64,000 bases of DNA. It comes from Polaromonas sp. (GTDB lineage: Bacteria > Pseudomonadota > Gammaproteobacteria > Burkholderiales > Burkholderiaceae_C). Numbering within the stretch: the first letter of the stretch is position 1; each line of letters opens with the position of its first letter. The notes below the pieces were generated by a model that had not been told where the DNA came from, ran no database searches, and was given only the letters and a program-made list of their open reading frames with translations. Location of the stretch: positions 17,428 to 81,427 of the forward strand of contig JAURVI010000041.1 of the NCBI GenBank assembly GCA_030655515.1, read 5' to 3'. Below, piece by piece: positions 16,407-24,595 of this stretch. The position numbers and the translations under genes were made by a program.

Positions 16407-17354
16407 TTGCTCAGCGTCTTTGGCGGCCCGCACATCTTGAACCACGCCAACAACAGCGCTTCCACCAAACCGGCCAAGCCCGCCGCCGGCGCGCAGGTCA
16501 TTGAAGAAATCCGGCCGGGCCAGTCAATCGAGCTGCTCAAGGAACTGCACATCCTGACGCGCGAGGGCAAGCTGAACCAGGACACGCGACGCAAGCTCAA
16601 GCAGGTGTACCACCTGTACCAGTTCATTGAGCCACTGCTTGTGGACGTGTCCGGCAGCGACAAGGGCTTCACGCTGGTCGACCACGGTGCCGGCAAGTCG
16701 TATCTGGGCTTCATTCTTTACGACCTGTTCTTCAATGTGGCGCACCAGGGGCCCAAGACTGCCAAGCCTGTAAATGGTCATATCTACGGCATCGAAACCC
16801 GCAGCGAACTGGTCGACAAATCGCGTGCGCTGGCCCAGCGGCTGGGCTTTGCGCGGATGACGTTTTTAAACCTGTTGGTAGCAGAGGCCACCACGTCTGT
16901 CGAGCTGCCGGAGCAGGTGGACATCGTCACCGCATTACACGCCTGCGACACGGCCACCGACGACGCGATTGCCTTTGGCCTGGCCAAACAGGCGCGCCAC
17001 ATGGTGCTGGTGCCCTGCTGCCAGGCCGAAGTCGCCGGTGTGCTGCGCAAAAACAAGGCACTGGGCCTGGCCAGATCGCCGCTGGCGGAACTCTGGCGGC
17101 ACCCGCTGCACACGCGCGAATTCGGCAGCCAGATCACCAATGTGCTGCGCTGCCTGCAGCTCGAAGCCCATGGCTACCGGGTGACGGTGACCGAACTGGT
17201 GGGCTGGGAGCACTCGATGAAAAACGAACTCATCATTGCCAGCCGGCCGCAGGCACCCAACGCCGGCAAAACCCGCCAGGCGCAGGCGCGTTTGCAGCAG
17301 GTGCTGGCTGAGCTCGATCTCGGCGAGTTGACGGCCCGCTTTGCCTTGCCCTGA
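16407..17354 (+). CDS. Class I SAM-dependent methyltransferase (Methyltransf_32 family)
   Basis: A 315-residue protein with a SAM-binding glycine motif, LVDHGAGKSYLGFILYDLFF, and later IVTALHACDTATDDAI and VLVPCCQAEV. The LHACDTATD and PCC signatures are those of PF13679, a family shared with TRM13/GSTCD-type methyltransferases, some of which act on tRNA. No ATG gives a full-length frame; I take the TTG at 16407, but a TTG at 16437 (TTG AAC CAC) is equally possible. Substrate is unknown. The gene is divergent from srkA with about 100 bp between. Confidence 0.8.
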   Translation: MLSVFGGPHILNHANNSASTKPAKPAAGAQVIEEIRPGQSIELLKELHILTREGKLNQDTRRKLKQVYHLYQFIEPLLVDVSGSDKGFTLVDHGAGKSYLGFILYDLFFNVAHQGPKTAKPVNGHIYGIETRSELVDKSRALAQRLGFARMTFLNLLVAEATTSVELPEQVDIVTALHACDTATDDAIAFGLAKQARHMVLVPCCQAEVAGVLRKNKALGLARSPLAELWRHPLHTREFGSQITNVLRCLQLEAHGYRVTVTELVGWEHSMKNELIIASRPQAPNAGKTRQAQARLQQVLAELDLGELTARFALP

Positions 17355-17427
17355 GCCGGACTTGCGGACGCTGTCTTTCCGGGTCGGCGCCATGTCACCC
17401 ATGTCACTCCTGGGGGCTGCAAAAAGG

Positions 17428-18087
17428 TCAAGCGAGGTTGGTGTAGGCGCTCACCAGCGCCTGCAGATGCTTGCGCTGGCCTGGTTCGAGATAGGGAATC
17501 AATAAATTGAGCACATGGTGCGCACCGCGCAGCCAGGCGGCCTGCGCGTTTTCGGGTTCCAGCGCGTGGCGCGGGTCGCGCACGTATTCGAAACTCAGCC
17601 AATAGGTCAGCACCACCACCATGCTGGTGGCGGTGGCCTCGACCTCGCGCGGGTCGATGCTGACGGTGTTGGTCCGGCTCATGCTGTCGAGCATGGTTTT
17701 GACGGAACGGGTCTTGTTTTTCAGCACCCCCTGAAAATGCGTTTCCAGCCGCCGGTTCTTGCTGAGCAGGTCGTTCAGGTCGCGGTACAAAAAGCGGTAT
17801 TGCCAGATCAATTCAAACAGCGTGTGCATGAAAAACCAGGCGTCTTCGACGTCGCGCACACCGTCGCCGGCATTGAGCAGCTCGCTCAGAGCCCGCTCGT
17901 AGCGGTCAAACAGCGAATTGATCAGCGCGTCCTTGGCGGGGTAGTGGTAGTAGAGGTTGCCGGGGCTGATGCCGAGTTCGGCGGAAATCAGCGTGGTCGA
18001 TACGTTGGGTTCACCAAAGCGGTTGAACAACTCAAGCGCCACTTCCAGGATGCGTTCAGCCGTTCGGCGCGGCGCTTTTTTTGCCAT
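17428..18087 (-). CDS. TetR family transcriptional regulator
   Basis: This 219-residue protein has an N-terminal TetR helix-turn-helix, RRTAERILEVALELFNRFG then TTLISAELGISPGNLYYHYP, followed by a mostly helical ligand domain. The GNLYYHYPAKDALINSL variant and the FLYRDLNDLLS segment belong to a branch common near PHA/fatty-acid genes in Burkholderiales. The ATG at 18087 (MAKKAPRR) is chosen; the track start adds repeat-derived residues. Phasin lies upstream on the same strand, but a strong terminator separates them. Ligand and targets are unknown. Confidence 0.9.
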   Translation of the reverse strand: MAKKAPRRTAERILEVALELFNRFGEPNVSTTLISAELGISPGNLYYHYPAKDALINSLFDRYERALSELLNAGDGVRDVEDAWFFMHTLFELIWQYRFLYRDLNDLLSKNRRLETHFQGVLKNKTRSVKTMLDSMSRTNTVSIDPREVEATATSMVVVLTYWLSFEYVRDPRHALEPENAQAAWLRGAHHVLNLLIPYLEPGQRKHLQALVSAYTNLA

Positions 18088-18156
18088 GGTGTCTCCCTTG
18101 TTTTTGTTGTACACAAGTCCGTGCCAGCCTGCTGAAGGCTCTGGCTGCCCGTTTTT

Positions 18157-18183
18157 ACTCCTTCCCCCAGAGGGTGAAGGAGT
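18157..18183. repeat. Hairpin repeat upstream of the TetR gene
   Basis: ACTCCTTCCCCC-AGA-GGGTGAAGGAGT forms a 12-bp stem with one mismatch. A related hairpin, CCCTCTCCC-AGA-GGGAGAGGG, occurs at 20648. Both look like small dispersed palindromes. Confidence 0.6.
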
Positions 18184-18321
18184 CACACCAGCAGGCACCT
18201 GACCTGGTGCAAAACAGACTTGTATAAGGGCATGGGTTTACCTCGTAACCGTTTCCACTTTAACGCACTCAAAGAGCTGTTGGAAGTAGGGAAGTCGAGT
18301 AATCGCCGCGAAAGGCAGGCG

Positions 18322-18351
18322 AAAAAAAAGGGACGCCGCAACGTCCCTTTT
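18322..18351 (-). terminator. Rho-independent terminator after the phasin gene
   Basis: On the minus strand GGGACG-TTGCGG-CGTCCC is followed by eight T residues, 12 bp after the phasin stop. The plus strand has AAAAAAAA before and TTTT after, so weak bidirectional use is possible. Confidence 0.88.
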
Positions 18352-18363
18352 GAACCAAAAGCC

Positions 18364-18873
18364 TCAAGCCGACTTGCGTGCCGGCGCGCGCTTGGCGGCT
18401 GGCTTGCGGGCTGCGGGCTTGACTGCGGCACGGGGCGCCGCTTTGGCTGTGGCTGCCGGTTTGGCACCCATTTTCTGCAGGTTTTTGTTGAGTTCATTGA
18501 GGCGGGCGGCGAGGGCCTCCACGTCCTTGGCCGAAGGCACGCCCAGCTTGTTCAGGGCTTTGGCGACACGCTCTTCAAAAATGCTTTCCAGCTTGTCCCA
18601 CTGATGGCCGGCTTTGGCGCTGATGTCGGTGGCCATGGCAGTCATCTTGTGGGTTGCAGAGGAAATTTTTTCTTCGGCGGCGGTTTGGGTTTTGCGCTGG
18701 ATCGAAAGCCCTTCCTTGACCAGCGCCTCGAACACCTTGCCGCCTTCTTCCTGCGCTTTCGAGAAAGCACCGAGGCCAGCCAGCCATATCTGCTGGGCAG
18801 AGTCCTTGACGGCATCGGCGAGTGGGGGAGTGGATTTTTTGTCGGCGCTCATTTTTTTCGGTTTCTTGACCAT
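18364..18873 (-). CDS. Phasin family protein, PHA-granule associated (PhaF/PhaI-like)
   Basis: This 169-residue protein has the phasin region QQIWLAGLGAFSKAQEEGGKVFEALVKEG (PF05597 type), a long amphipathic coiled segment and an Ala/Lys/Pro-rich basic tail (AAVKPAARKPAAKRAPARKSA). Such tails, as in PhaF, bind DNA and help to partition granules along the nucleoid. The phasin part coats polyhydroxyalkanoate granules. It is followed by a strong terminator. The H-NS-family gene starts upstream on the same strand, but the order suggests separate transcription. Confidence 0.93.
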   Translation of the reverse strand: MVKKPKKMSADKKSTPPLADAVKDSAQQIWLAGLGAFSKAQEEGGKVFEALVKEGLSIQRKTQTAAEEKISSATHKMTAMATDISAKAGHQWDKLESIFEERVAKALNKLGVPSAKDVEALAARLNELNKNLQKMGAKPAATAKAAPRAAVKPAARKPAAKRAPARKSA

Positions 18874-18905
18874 GGTGGACTCCTGACGAATTCGGCGATT
18901 AAAAA

Positions 18906-19253
18906 TTATCGGATCAGATAATCCTGTTTGCTGCGGCCGGCAGACAAGTGATCCGCCAGCCAGGCGGGCGTCTTGCCGCGGCCTGCCCAGGTTTTTCCGC
19001 TGGAGGGATCTTTGTATTTTGGCGCAACTTTCGAACGCTTGCCGCCAGTTGCGGGTTCCTTGCGCGTTGCGGACTTCTTCCCGGCAAGGCCCAGATCGGC
19101 TGCCGAGAGCTGGTGGGCTTTAATCAGCTCTCTGGCCGAGGCGATGGCTTGTACGCGCTCATCATTTTTCTGCTGGGCCAGTTTTTCGCGCAACTCATTG
19201 ACCTTGGCTTCGGCTTGATTAATTTGCTGCTGCAGTTCGGACAGGGTGGACAT
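18906..19253 (-). CDS. H-NS family nucleoid-associated protein (left flank of the polysaccharide island)
   Basis: This 115-residue protein has an N-terminal coiled coil for oligomerisation (LSELQQQINQAEAKVNELREKL), a linker with basic residues and a C-terminal DNA-binding core, KDPSSGKTWAGRGKTPAWL. The TWxGRGxxPxW loop is the AT-hook-like minor-groove motif of H-NS. The ATG at 19253 is chosen over the upstream AT-rich start. It is divergent from rfbB and sits exactly at the border of the surface-polysaccharide locus. H-NS proteins silence AT-rich acquired DNA, so control of the locus is a reasonable inference. Confidence 0.93.
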   Translation of the reverse strand: MSTLSELQQQINQAEAKVNELREKLAQQKNDERVQAIASARELIKAHQLSAADLGLAGKKSATRKEPATGGKRSKVAPKYKDPSSGKTWAGRGKTPAWLADHLSAGRSKQDYLIR

Positions 19254-19505
19254 AATGGACTCGTCTTTCAATGCGAAAATCTGTCGTTCGGATGATAACA
19301 AACAAATGAATATAAATGAATATATTTGCACGGATATTTGAAGCGGGTTTTAATGGGGCAAAGCCGTCAAGTGACGGCGGATTATTCCGGGACACCCGAC
19401 GTAAAAGGGCGCAGCACCGCGGCGAACGGGCAAGCAAGAATGCGTACGCCCCGCGGGCATAATCGAAGCCATCGCCGGGTGCCGGCATTCGTCAGAGGCA
19501 GATTC
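19254..19505. promoter_or_regulatory. Divergent AT-rich promoter region between hns-like gene and rfbB
   Basis: The part 19290-19345 is strongly AT-rich and contains AAATGAATAT repeated (19305-19325), a bendable tract of the kind H-NS favours. Promoters for both the H-NS gene and the rfb operon must lie here. I could not pick unique -35/-10 boxes. Confidence 0.5.
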
Positions 19506-20567
19506 ATGATTTTGATTACCGGCGGCGCAGGCTTTATCGGCGCCAATTTCGTCCTTGACTGGCTGGCCGGGCGCGACGAAGCGGTCCTCAACCTGGACAA
19601 ACTCACTTACGCCGGCAATATGGAAACCTTGGCGTCCTTGCGGGATGACCCCCGGCATATTTTCGTCAAGGGCGACATCGGCGACAGCGCGCTCGTTGCC
19701 GGCCTGCTGGCCAGGCACCAGCCGCGCGCCATCGTCAACTTCGCCGCCGAGAGCCATGTAGACCGCTCCATCCACGGCCCTGAAGACTTCATCGAAACAA
19801 ACATTGTCGGCACCTTCCGCCTGTTAGAGGCCGTGCGCGCCTACTGGAATGGCCTGGAAGGCGAAGCCAGGGCCGTCTTCCGCTTCCTGCACGTCTCCAC
19901 CGACGAGGTGTACGGCTCACTCGCACCCACGGAAGCCGCCTTTACAGAAACGCATCGCTACGAGCCCAACAGCCCGTATTCAGCCAGCAAGGCGGCCAGC
20001 GACCACCTGGTGCGCGCCTACCACCACACCTACGGCCTGCCGGTGCTCACCACCAATTGCAGCAACAATTACGGTCCCTATCATTTCCCCGAAAAGCTGA
20101 TTCCCCTGATGATCGTCAACGCGCTGGCCGGCAAGCCCCTGCCGGTGTATGGCGACGGCATGCAGGTGCGCGACTGGCTTTACGTCAAAGACCACTGCTG
20201 CGCCATCCGCCGCGTGCTCGAAGCCGGCCAGCCCGGCGAGGTCTACAACGTCGGTGGCTGGAACGAAAAGCCCAACATTGCTATTGTGAACATCGTCTGC
20301 GACCTGCTCGACGAGTTGCGGCCCAAGAACGACGGAGGCAGCTACAAGACGCAGATCACCTACGTCAAAGACCGCCCCGGCCACGACCGCCGCTACGCGA
20401 TTGACGCCAGCAAAATCCAGCGCGAGCTGGGCTGGAAGCCCGCCGAGACCTTTGAAACCGGCATCCGCAAGACGGTGCAGTGGTATCTGGCCAACCCCGA
20501 TTGGGTGGCCCATGTGCAAAGCGGCGCCTACCGCGACTGGGTGCAGACGCAGTATGCGACTTCCTGA
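19506..20567 (+). CDS. rfbB: dTDP-glucose 4,6-dehydratase
   Basis: This 353-residue extended SDR begins [20 protein letters not shown]. It has STDEVYGSL with the catalytic Asp-Glu pair and the [12 protein letters not shown] YxxxK motif, ending with the dehydratase-type [20 protein letters not shown]. It converts dTDP-glucose to dTDP-4-keto-6-deoxyglucose, the second step of dTDP-L-rhamnose synthesis. The ATG at 19506 fits the glycine motif. It opens the polysaccharide locus, with rfbD about 200 bp on. Confidence 0.97.
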   Translation: MILITGGAGFIGANFVLDWLAGRDEAVLNLDKLTYAGNMETLASLRDDPRHIFVKGDIGDSALVAGLLARHQPRAIVNFAAESHVDRSIHGPEDFIETNIVGTFRLLEAVRAYWNGLEGEARAVFRFLHVSTDEVYGSLAPTEAAFTETHRYEPNSPYSASKAASDHLVRAYHHTYGLPVLTTNCSNNYGPYHFPEKLIPLMIVNALAGKPLPVYGDGMQVRDWLYVKDHCCAIRRVLEAGQPGEVYNVGGWNEKPNIAIVNIVCDLLDELRPKNDGGSYKTQITYVKDRPGHDRRYAIDASKIQRELGWKPAETFETGIRKTVQWYLANPDWVAHVQSGAYRDWVQTQYATS

Positions 20568-20647
20568 TTTCGAGTTGATCGATGCCTTGGTGTTCTCGGC
20601 CTGTCTGCCGGATTGCCTTAAGGGTTTACTGTCTGCCTCTTCTAGTT

Positions 20648-20668
20648 CCCTCTCCCAGAGGGAGAGGG
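20648..20668. repeat. Perfect 9-bp-stem palindrome between rfbB and rfbD
   Basis: CCCTCTCCC-AGA-GGGAGAGGG lies in the 198-bp rfbB-rfbD gap. It is a dispersed-repeat type hairpin, and without a following T-run it is probably not an intrinsic terminator. Confidence 0.65.
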
Positions 20669-20765
20669 GGCATACTCAGTTTTCCGCCACGACCCGCCCT
20701 GTACCCGAAAGCTGGATGGCAACCCGGAATGACGGGCCGCCACAAATGCGCGAGAACATGAGCGC

Positions 20766-21659
20766 ATGAAAATCCTCCTCTTCGGAAAAAATGGCCAGGT
20801 CGGTTGGGAGCTGCAGCGCAGCCTGGCGCCACTCGGCGAACTCATCGCGCTTGATCGCCACAGCACGGACCTGTGCGGCGACCTCGCCAATCCGGACGGC
20901 ATACGCGAGGCAGTGCGCCAGGTCCGGCCCGATGTCATCGTCAATGCGGCCGCCTATACCGCCGTTGACAAAGCCGAAAGCGATGCCGCCACCGCCCATG
21001 CGGTGAACGCAGTCGCACCGGGCGCGCTGGCCGATGCGGCCAGGGCCGCCGGCGCATGGCTGGTTCATTATTCGACCGATTATGTTTTCGATGGCAGCGG
21101 CAGCCAGCCGTGGGAAGAGGGCGACCCGACCGGCCCGCTCTGCGTGTATGGCCGGACCAAGCTCGAGGGCGAGCAGCGCATCGCCGCCCTGTGCGCGAAA
21201 CACCTTATTTTGCGCACCAGTTGGGTTTATGCGGCGCGCGGCGCCAACTTCGCCAAAACCATGCTGCGCCTGGCCGGGGAACGTGATCGCCTGACCGTCA
21301 TCGACGATCAGTTCGGTGCGCCGACCGGCGCAGAGCTGATTGCCGACGTGAGCGCCCACGCCATCCGCCAAGTGTTGCAACGCCCCGCAGATGCCGGGCT
21401 GTACCACCTGGTCGCCAGCGGCGAGACCAGTTGGCATGGGTATGCAAAACATGTGCTGGCCCAAGCGCAGAGGGTGCAGCCTGCCATGAAAATAAAAGCA
21501 AGCGAGGTAGCCCCTGTGCCCACCAGTGCCTTCCCCACGCCGGCCAGGCGACCGCACAACTCGCGCCTTGATACGCGCAAGCTGCAAAGTGCCTTCGGCC
21601 TGCGCTTGCCGCCCTGGCAGCAGGGGGTGAACCGCATGCTGAGTGAAGTGATGATTTAA
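20766..21659 (+). CDS. rfbD: dTDP-4-dehydrorhamnose reductase
   Basis: This 297-residue RmlD has MKILLFGKNGQVGWEL, the family-typical YSTDYVFDGSG and YGRTKLEGEQ with the YxxxK catalytic pair. It ends RPHNSRLDTRKLQSAFGL, which is diagnostic for RmlD. It reduces dTDP-4-keto-L-rhamnose to dTDP-L-rhamnose with NAD(P)H. Two toxin-antitoxin pairs lie between it and rfbA, an unusual break of the rml operon. Confidence 0.97.
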   Translation: MKILLFGKNGQVGWELQRSLAPLGELIALDRHSTDLCGDLANPDGIREAVRQVRPDVIVNAAAYTAVDKAESDAATAHAVNAVAPGALADAARAAGAWLVHYSTDYVFDGSGSQPWEEGDPTGPLCVYGRTKLEGEQRIAALCAKHLILRTSWVYAARGANFAKTMLRLAGERDRLTVIDDQFGAPTGAELIADVSAHAIRQVLQRPADAGLYHLVASGETSWHGYAKHVLAQAQRVQPAMKIKASEVAPVPTSAFPTPARRPHNSRLDTRKLQSAFGLRLPPWQQGVNRMLSEVMI

Positions 21660-21667
21660 GGCATCAG

Positions 21668-21683
21668 TTGATGTCATAATCAA
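21668..21683. promoter_or_regulatory. Palindrome upstream of the first VapBC-like pair
   Basis: TTGAT-GTCATA-ATCAA lies 29 bp before the antitoxin ATG. It is a plausible autoregulatory operator, since VapBC complexes bind palindromes over their own promoter. Assignment is by position only. Confidence 0.45.
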
Positions 21684-21711
21684 TGCTTTGAAGTCAAGGG
21701 GCTTTCCTTTC

Positions 21712-21909
21712 ATGCGTACCACCATCAATCTTGACGACGAACTGCTGGCCCAAGCCCAGCGCATCAGCGGCCTGACCGAGCGCACACAGCTTTTACGCGA
21801 AGCGCTGCTGGCACTGGTGCAGCGCGAGAGCGCCCGCCGCCTTGCCAAGCTGGGTGGCACCGAAGCCCAGTTGCAAGCCATCCCCCGGCGCCGGAATGCT
21901 TCTGCATGA
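21712..21909 (+). CDS. VapB-like antitoxin (first module)
   Basis: This 65-residue protein starts MRTTINLDDELLAQAQRISG, the ribbon-helix-helix start typical of the DUF2191/VapB antitoxins. The helix TERTQLLREALLALVQRE follows, and then a short disordered C-terminus that would wrap the toxin. The ATG at 21712 is used rather than the track start 24 bp upstream. Its TGA overlaps the ATG of the PIN-domain gene. It should bind the toxin and repress the module. Confidence 0.87.
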   Translation: MRTTINLDDELLAQAQRISGLTERTQLLREALLALVQRESARRLAKLGGTEAQLQAIPRRRNASA

Positions 21910-22283
21910 TGCTGGTTGACACGTCGGTGTGGATCGACCACCTCAGGCAGGGTGACGCAAAATTGATGGTCGCACTCGAAGCGGGAGAAGTCTGGATGCA
22001 TTCCTTTGTGGTGGGAGAACTGGCTTGTGGCAATTTGCGCTCGCGAGCCGAGGTGCTGAGCCTGTTGCAGGCGCTTCCTTCGATGCCGATATGCACCGAC
22101 AAGGAAGTTCTGTTTGTGATTGACCGGCATGAATTGATGGGGCGAGGCATCGGTTTTGTCGACGCCCATTTGCTGGCGTCCGCCAAACTGGGCGGCGCCC
22201 GGCTTTGGACCCGGGACAAGCGGCTCCACACCATTGCGACTGAACTGGGCCTGGCGCATGCCGAAACACAAACGCAACACTGA
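21906..22283 (+). CDS. VapC-like PIN-domain toxin (first module)
   Basis: This 125-residue PIN domain carries the acidic nuclease residues in MLVDTSVWIDHL, a conserved glutamate in VVGELACGNL, an aspartate in GRGIGFVDAHLLASA and a final acidic site in LWTRDKRLH. These four positions form the metal site of VapC ribonucleases, which cleave tRNA or rRNA. All look intact. The start overlaps the antitoxin stop (ATGATG). It is the second gene of a toxin-antitoxin pair inserted between rfbD and rfbA. Confidence 0.9.
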   Translation: MMLVDTSVWIDHLRQGDAKLMVALEAGEVWMHSFVVGELACGNLRSRAEVLSLLQALPSMPICTDKEVLFVIDRHELMGRGIGFVDAHLLASAKLGGARLWTRDKRLHTIATELGLAHAETQTQH

Positions 22284-22336
22284 ATGAGCACAGTAGAAAA
22301 GCACGAGGAGTGAGAGTTTTTGGTAACATCGAACCA

Positions 22337-22368
22337 TTGCATCAATGAATTGCTGCATCACTTCATCA
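22337..22368. promoter_or_regulatory. Repeated TGCATCA/TTCATCA motifs before the second toxin-antitoxin pair
   Basis: TTGCATCA (22337), CTGCATCA (22353) and TTCATCA (22362) lie just upstream of the antitoxin ATG at 22380. The first two are spaced 16 bp. This is a possible operator. Confidence 0.35.
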
Positions 22369-22379
22369 GGTAAACAATT

Positions 22380-22610
22380 ATGCGAACCACCATTGACCTT
22401 GCTGACGACGTTTTGGCTGCTGCCAAGGAGCTTGCCCGCCTTGAAAACAGCACCGCCGGTGCTGTGCTGTCGCGCCTGGCGCGGCAGGCGCTGACGGCTG
22501 GCAGCTCGGGTTCAGATCGCTCTGTGGCCGGCTTTCGTACCATTCCCCGGCGTGGCCATGTCGTGACCAACGATCATGTGAATGCGATCAGGGAGCAAGA
22601 GGGTATTTGA
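22380..22610 (+). CDS. VapB-like antitoxin (second module)
   Basis: This 76-residue protein starts MRTTIDLADDVLAAAKELARLENSTAGAVLSRLARQAL, a ribbon-helix-helix antitoxin pattern. A C-terminal VAGFRTIPRRGHVVTNDHVNAIREQEGI resembles antitoxins of the PIN family in which the FRxxPxRGxxVTN block contacts the toxin. It is not a recent copy of the first antitoxin. Its stop overlaps the next start by one base (TGATG). Confidence 0.87.
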   Translation: MRTTIDLADDVLAAAKELARLENSTAGAVLSRLARQALTAGSSGSDRSVAGFRTIPRRGHVVTNDHVNAIREQEGI

Positions 22611-23053
22611 TGCGGGCGCTGCTAGATGTCAGCGTGCTGATCGCTTTGTTCGATTCCGAGCACATTCACCATGTTTCAGTGACGCGATGGTTTGCCGAAC
22701 ATGCCCGGCACGGTTGGGCCTCGTGCCCCCTGACGCAAAATGGCTGCATCCGGATTCTCTCGCAGCCCGCGTACGCCAACCATGCGCCCGCTGCTTTGGT
22801 GGCCGAGATTCTGGCTGAGGCCACGGCCGATCCCCGGCATGAGTTCTGGCCCGATTCGTTCAGTGTGTTGACGGCGGGTACCTTGCGCTGGGACCGGCTG
22901 CTAACCGGCCGGCACCTCACCGACGTGTATCTTCTGGCATTGGCTCAGCGCAACGCAGGGCGCCTGGTGACCCTTGATCAAGGCATTCCTGTTTCGGCCG
23001 TGCCTGAAGCGCGCGCCGAAAATCTGGCTGTCTTGCTGAACAAACCTCATTAA
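22610..23053 (+). CDS. PIN-domain toxin (second module)
   Basis: This 147-residue PIN protein has [33 protein letters not shown] (in place of the usual E-helix region), a later [20 protein letters not shown] and a metal-site aspartate in that last block. It resembles the TA-system VapC branch with DVNVLIAL...H.H starts. It differs from the first module toxin in length and motifs, so the two modules were likely acquired separately. rfbA begins 14 bp after it. Confidence 0.88.
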   Translation: MRALLDVSVLIALFDSEHIHHVSVTRWFAEHARHGWASCPLTQNGCIRILSQPAYANHAPAALVAEILAEATADPRHEFWPDSFSVLTAGTLRWDRLLTGRHLTDVYLLALAQRNAGRLVTLDQGIPVSAVPEARAENLAVLLNKPH

Positions 23054-23067
23054 CGGTGACAACTCCC

Positions 23068-23949
23068 ATGACCCCACGCAAAGGCATCATCCTCGCCGGC
23101 GGCTCCGGCACCCGCCTGCACCCGGCCACGCTGGCCATCAGCAAGCAGCTTTTGCCGGTGTACGACAAACCCATGATCTACTACCCGCTGAGCACCCTCA
23201 TGCTGGCGGGCATACGCGACGTGCTCATCATCAGCACCCCGCAAGACACGCCGCGCTTTACCCAGTTGCTGGGCGACGGCAGCCAGTGGGGCATGAACCT
23301 GCAATACGCGGTGCAGCCCAGCCCCGATGGCCTGGCGCAGGCCTTCATCATCGGGGACAAGTTTGTAGGCCATGCCCCCAGCGCCCTGGTGCTGGGCGAC
23401 AACATCTTTCATGGTCACGACTTTGCGCAGCTCCTGGCGGGTGCAGACGCCCAGACCCAAGGCGCCACTGTGTTTGCCTACCATGTGCAAGACCCCGAGC
23501 GCTACGGCGTGGTGGCCTTTGACGCCCAGGGCAAGGCCGTCAGCATCGAAGAAAAGCCGATCCAACCCAAGAGCAACTATGCCGTGACGGGCCTTTATTT
23601 CTACGACAACCAGGTCGTTGACATTGCCAAGGCCGTCAAGCCCAGCGCCCGCGGCGAACTCGAAATCACCGCCGTCAACCAGGCCTACCTTGATCGTGGC
23701 CAGCTCGATGTGCAGATCATGCAGCGCGGCTACGCCTGGCTGGACACCGGAACCCATGAAAGCCTGCTCGAGGCGGGCCAGTTCATTGCCACCCTCGAAA
23801 AGCGGCAGGGCCTGAAAATTGCCTGCCCCGAAGAGATCGCCTGGCGCAACGGTTTCATCAATCAGCAGCAGCTCGAAAAATTAGCCCAGCCCCTGGCCAA
23901 GAACGGCTATGGCCAGTACCTCTTCAGTCTCCTGTCATCCCGGGTTTGA
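23068..23949 (+). CDS. rfbA: Glucose-1-phosphate thymidylyltransferase
   Basis: This 293-residue RmlA has the nucleotidyltransferase start [17 protein letters not shown] and [18 protein letters not shown], then [11 protein letters not shown] with the metal aspartate and EEKP(I)[15 protein letters not shown]. It makes dTDP-glucose from dTTP and glucose-1-phosphate. The ATG at 23068 (MTPRKG) is chosen. Its stop codon lies within a perfect palindrome (23937-23957), so the final SRV residues derive from a dispersed repeat. Confidence 0.97.
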   Translation: MTPRKGIILAGGSGTRLHPATLAISKQLLPVYDKPMIYYPLSTLMLAGIRDVLIISTPQDTPRFTQLLGDGSQWGMNLQYAVQPSPDGLAQAFIIGDKFVGHAPSALVLGDNIFHGHDFAQLLAGADAQTQGATVFAYHVQDPERYGVVAFDAQGKAVSIEEKPIQPKSNYAVTGLYFYDNQVVDIAKAVKPSARGELEITAVNQAYLDRGQLDVQIMQRGYAWLDTGTHESLLEAGQFIATLEKRQGLKIACPEEIAWRNGFINQQQLEKLAQPLAKNGYGQYLFSLLSSRV

Positions 23950-23957
23950 CCCGGGAT
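23937..23957. repeat. Palindrome ATCCCGGGT-TTG-ACCCGGGAT over the rfbA stop
   Basis: A 9-bp perfect stem with a three-base loop sits across the stop codon of rfbA and 21 bp before rfbC. The TCATCCCGGGTTTGACCCGGG type is a common dispersed palindrome. It could weaken read-through into rfbC. Confidence 0.75.
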
Positions 23958-23977
23958 CCATGCCTCGGAATCTCATC

Positions 23978-24544
23978 ATGAATGTTATCCCCACCTCTAT
24001 TCCAGATGTCTTGATCATCGAGCCCCGGGTATTCGGCGATTCGCGAGGTTTCTTTTTCGAAAGCTTCAACCAGCGCGACTTCAATGCCGCGACCGGCACC
24101 GATTTCAGCTTCGTGCAGGACAACCACAGCCGATCGGCGAAGGGTGTGCTGCGCGGCCTGCATTACCAGTTGGGCCAGCCACAGGGCAAGCTGGTGCGCG
24201 TGGTGCGCGGCGCCGTTTTCGACGTGGCCGTTGACATCCGCCCCGCGTCGCCGACGTTCGGAAAATGGTCTGGCCTGGAATTGAACGAGCACGATCACCG
24301 GCAGCTCTGGGTGCCGCCTGGCTTGGCGCACGGATTTCTGGTGCTCAGCGACAGCGCCGACTTTTTATACAAGACCACCGATTACTACGCGCCGGAACTG
24401 GAGCGCTGCATTGCGTGGAACGATCCCGCACTGGCGATCAATTGGCCGTTGTCAGGCAGCCTGCCACAACTCTCGGGCAAGGATCAGGCTGGCGAGTACG
24501 TAGTGTTTGACGGGGGGGTCGATAAACTTTCATTTATTGGGTAA
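23978..24544 (+). CDS. rfbC: dTDP-4-dehydrorhamnose 3,5-epimerase
   Basis: This 188-residue RmlC is a cupin with PRVFGDSRGFFFESFNQRDF, QDNHSRSAKGVLRGLHYQ containing the conserved His, and WVPPGLAHGFLVLSD. It epimerises carbons 3 and 5 of dTDP-4-keto-6-deoxyglucose. The ATG at 23978 (MNVIPTSIPDVLIIE) fits the family; the upstream extension in the track is repeat-derived. It completes the set needed for dTDP-L-rhamnose. Confidence 0.97.
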   Translation: MNVIPTSIPDVLIIEPRVFGDSRGFFFESFNQRDFNAATGTDFSFVQDNHSRSAKGVLRGLHYQLGQPQGKLVRVVRGAVFDVAVDIRPASPTFGKWSGLELNEHDHRQLWVPPGLAHGFLVLSDSADFLYKTTDYYAPELERCIAWNDPALAINWPLSGSLPQLSGKDQAGEYVVFDGGVDKLSFIG

Positions 24545-24595
24545 ACTCTCCCGAATTGGTGATCATGAAAAACGAAAAAAACTAGATTGAATCAA

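Noticed and set aside
20676-22361. 561-residue minus-strand ORF
   Set aside because: Runs antisense across rfbD and the first toxin-antitoxin pair, all of which are well supported on the plus strand.
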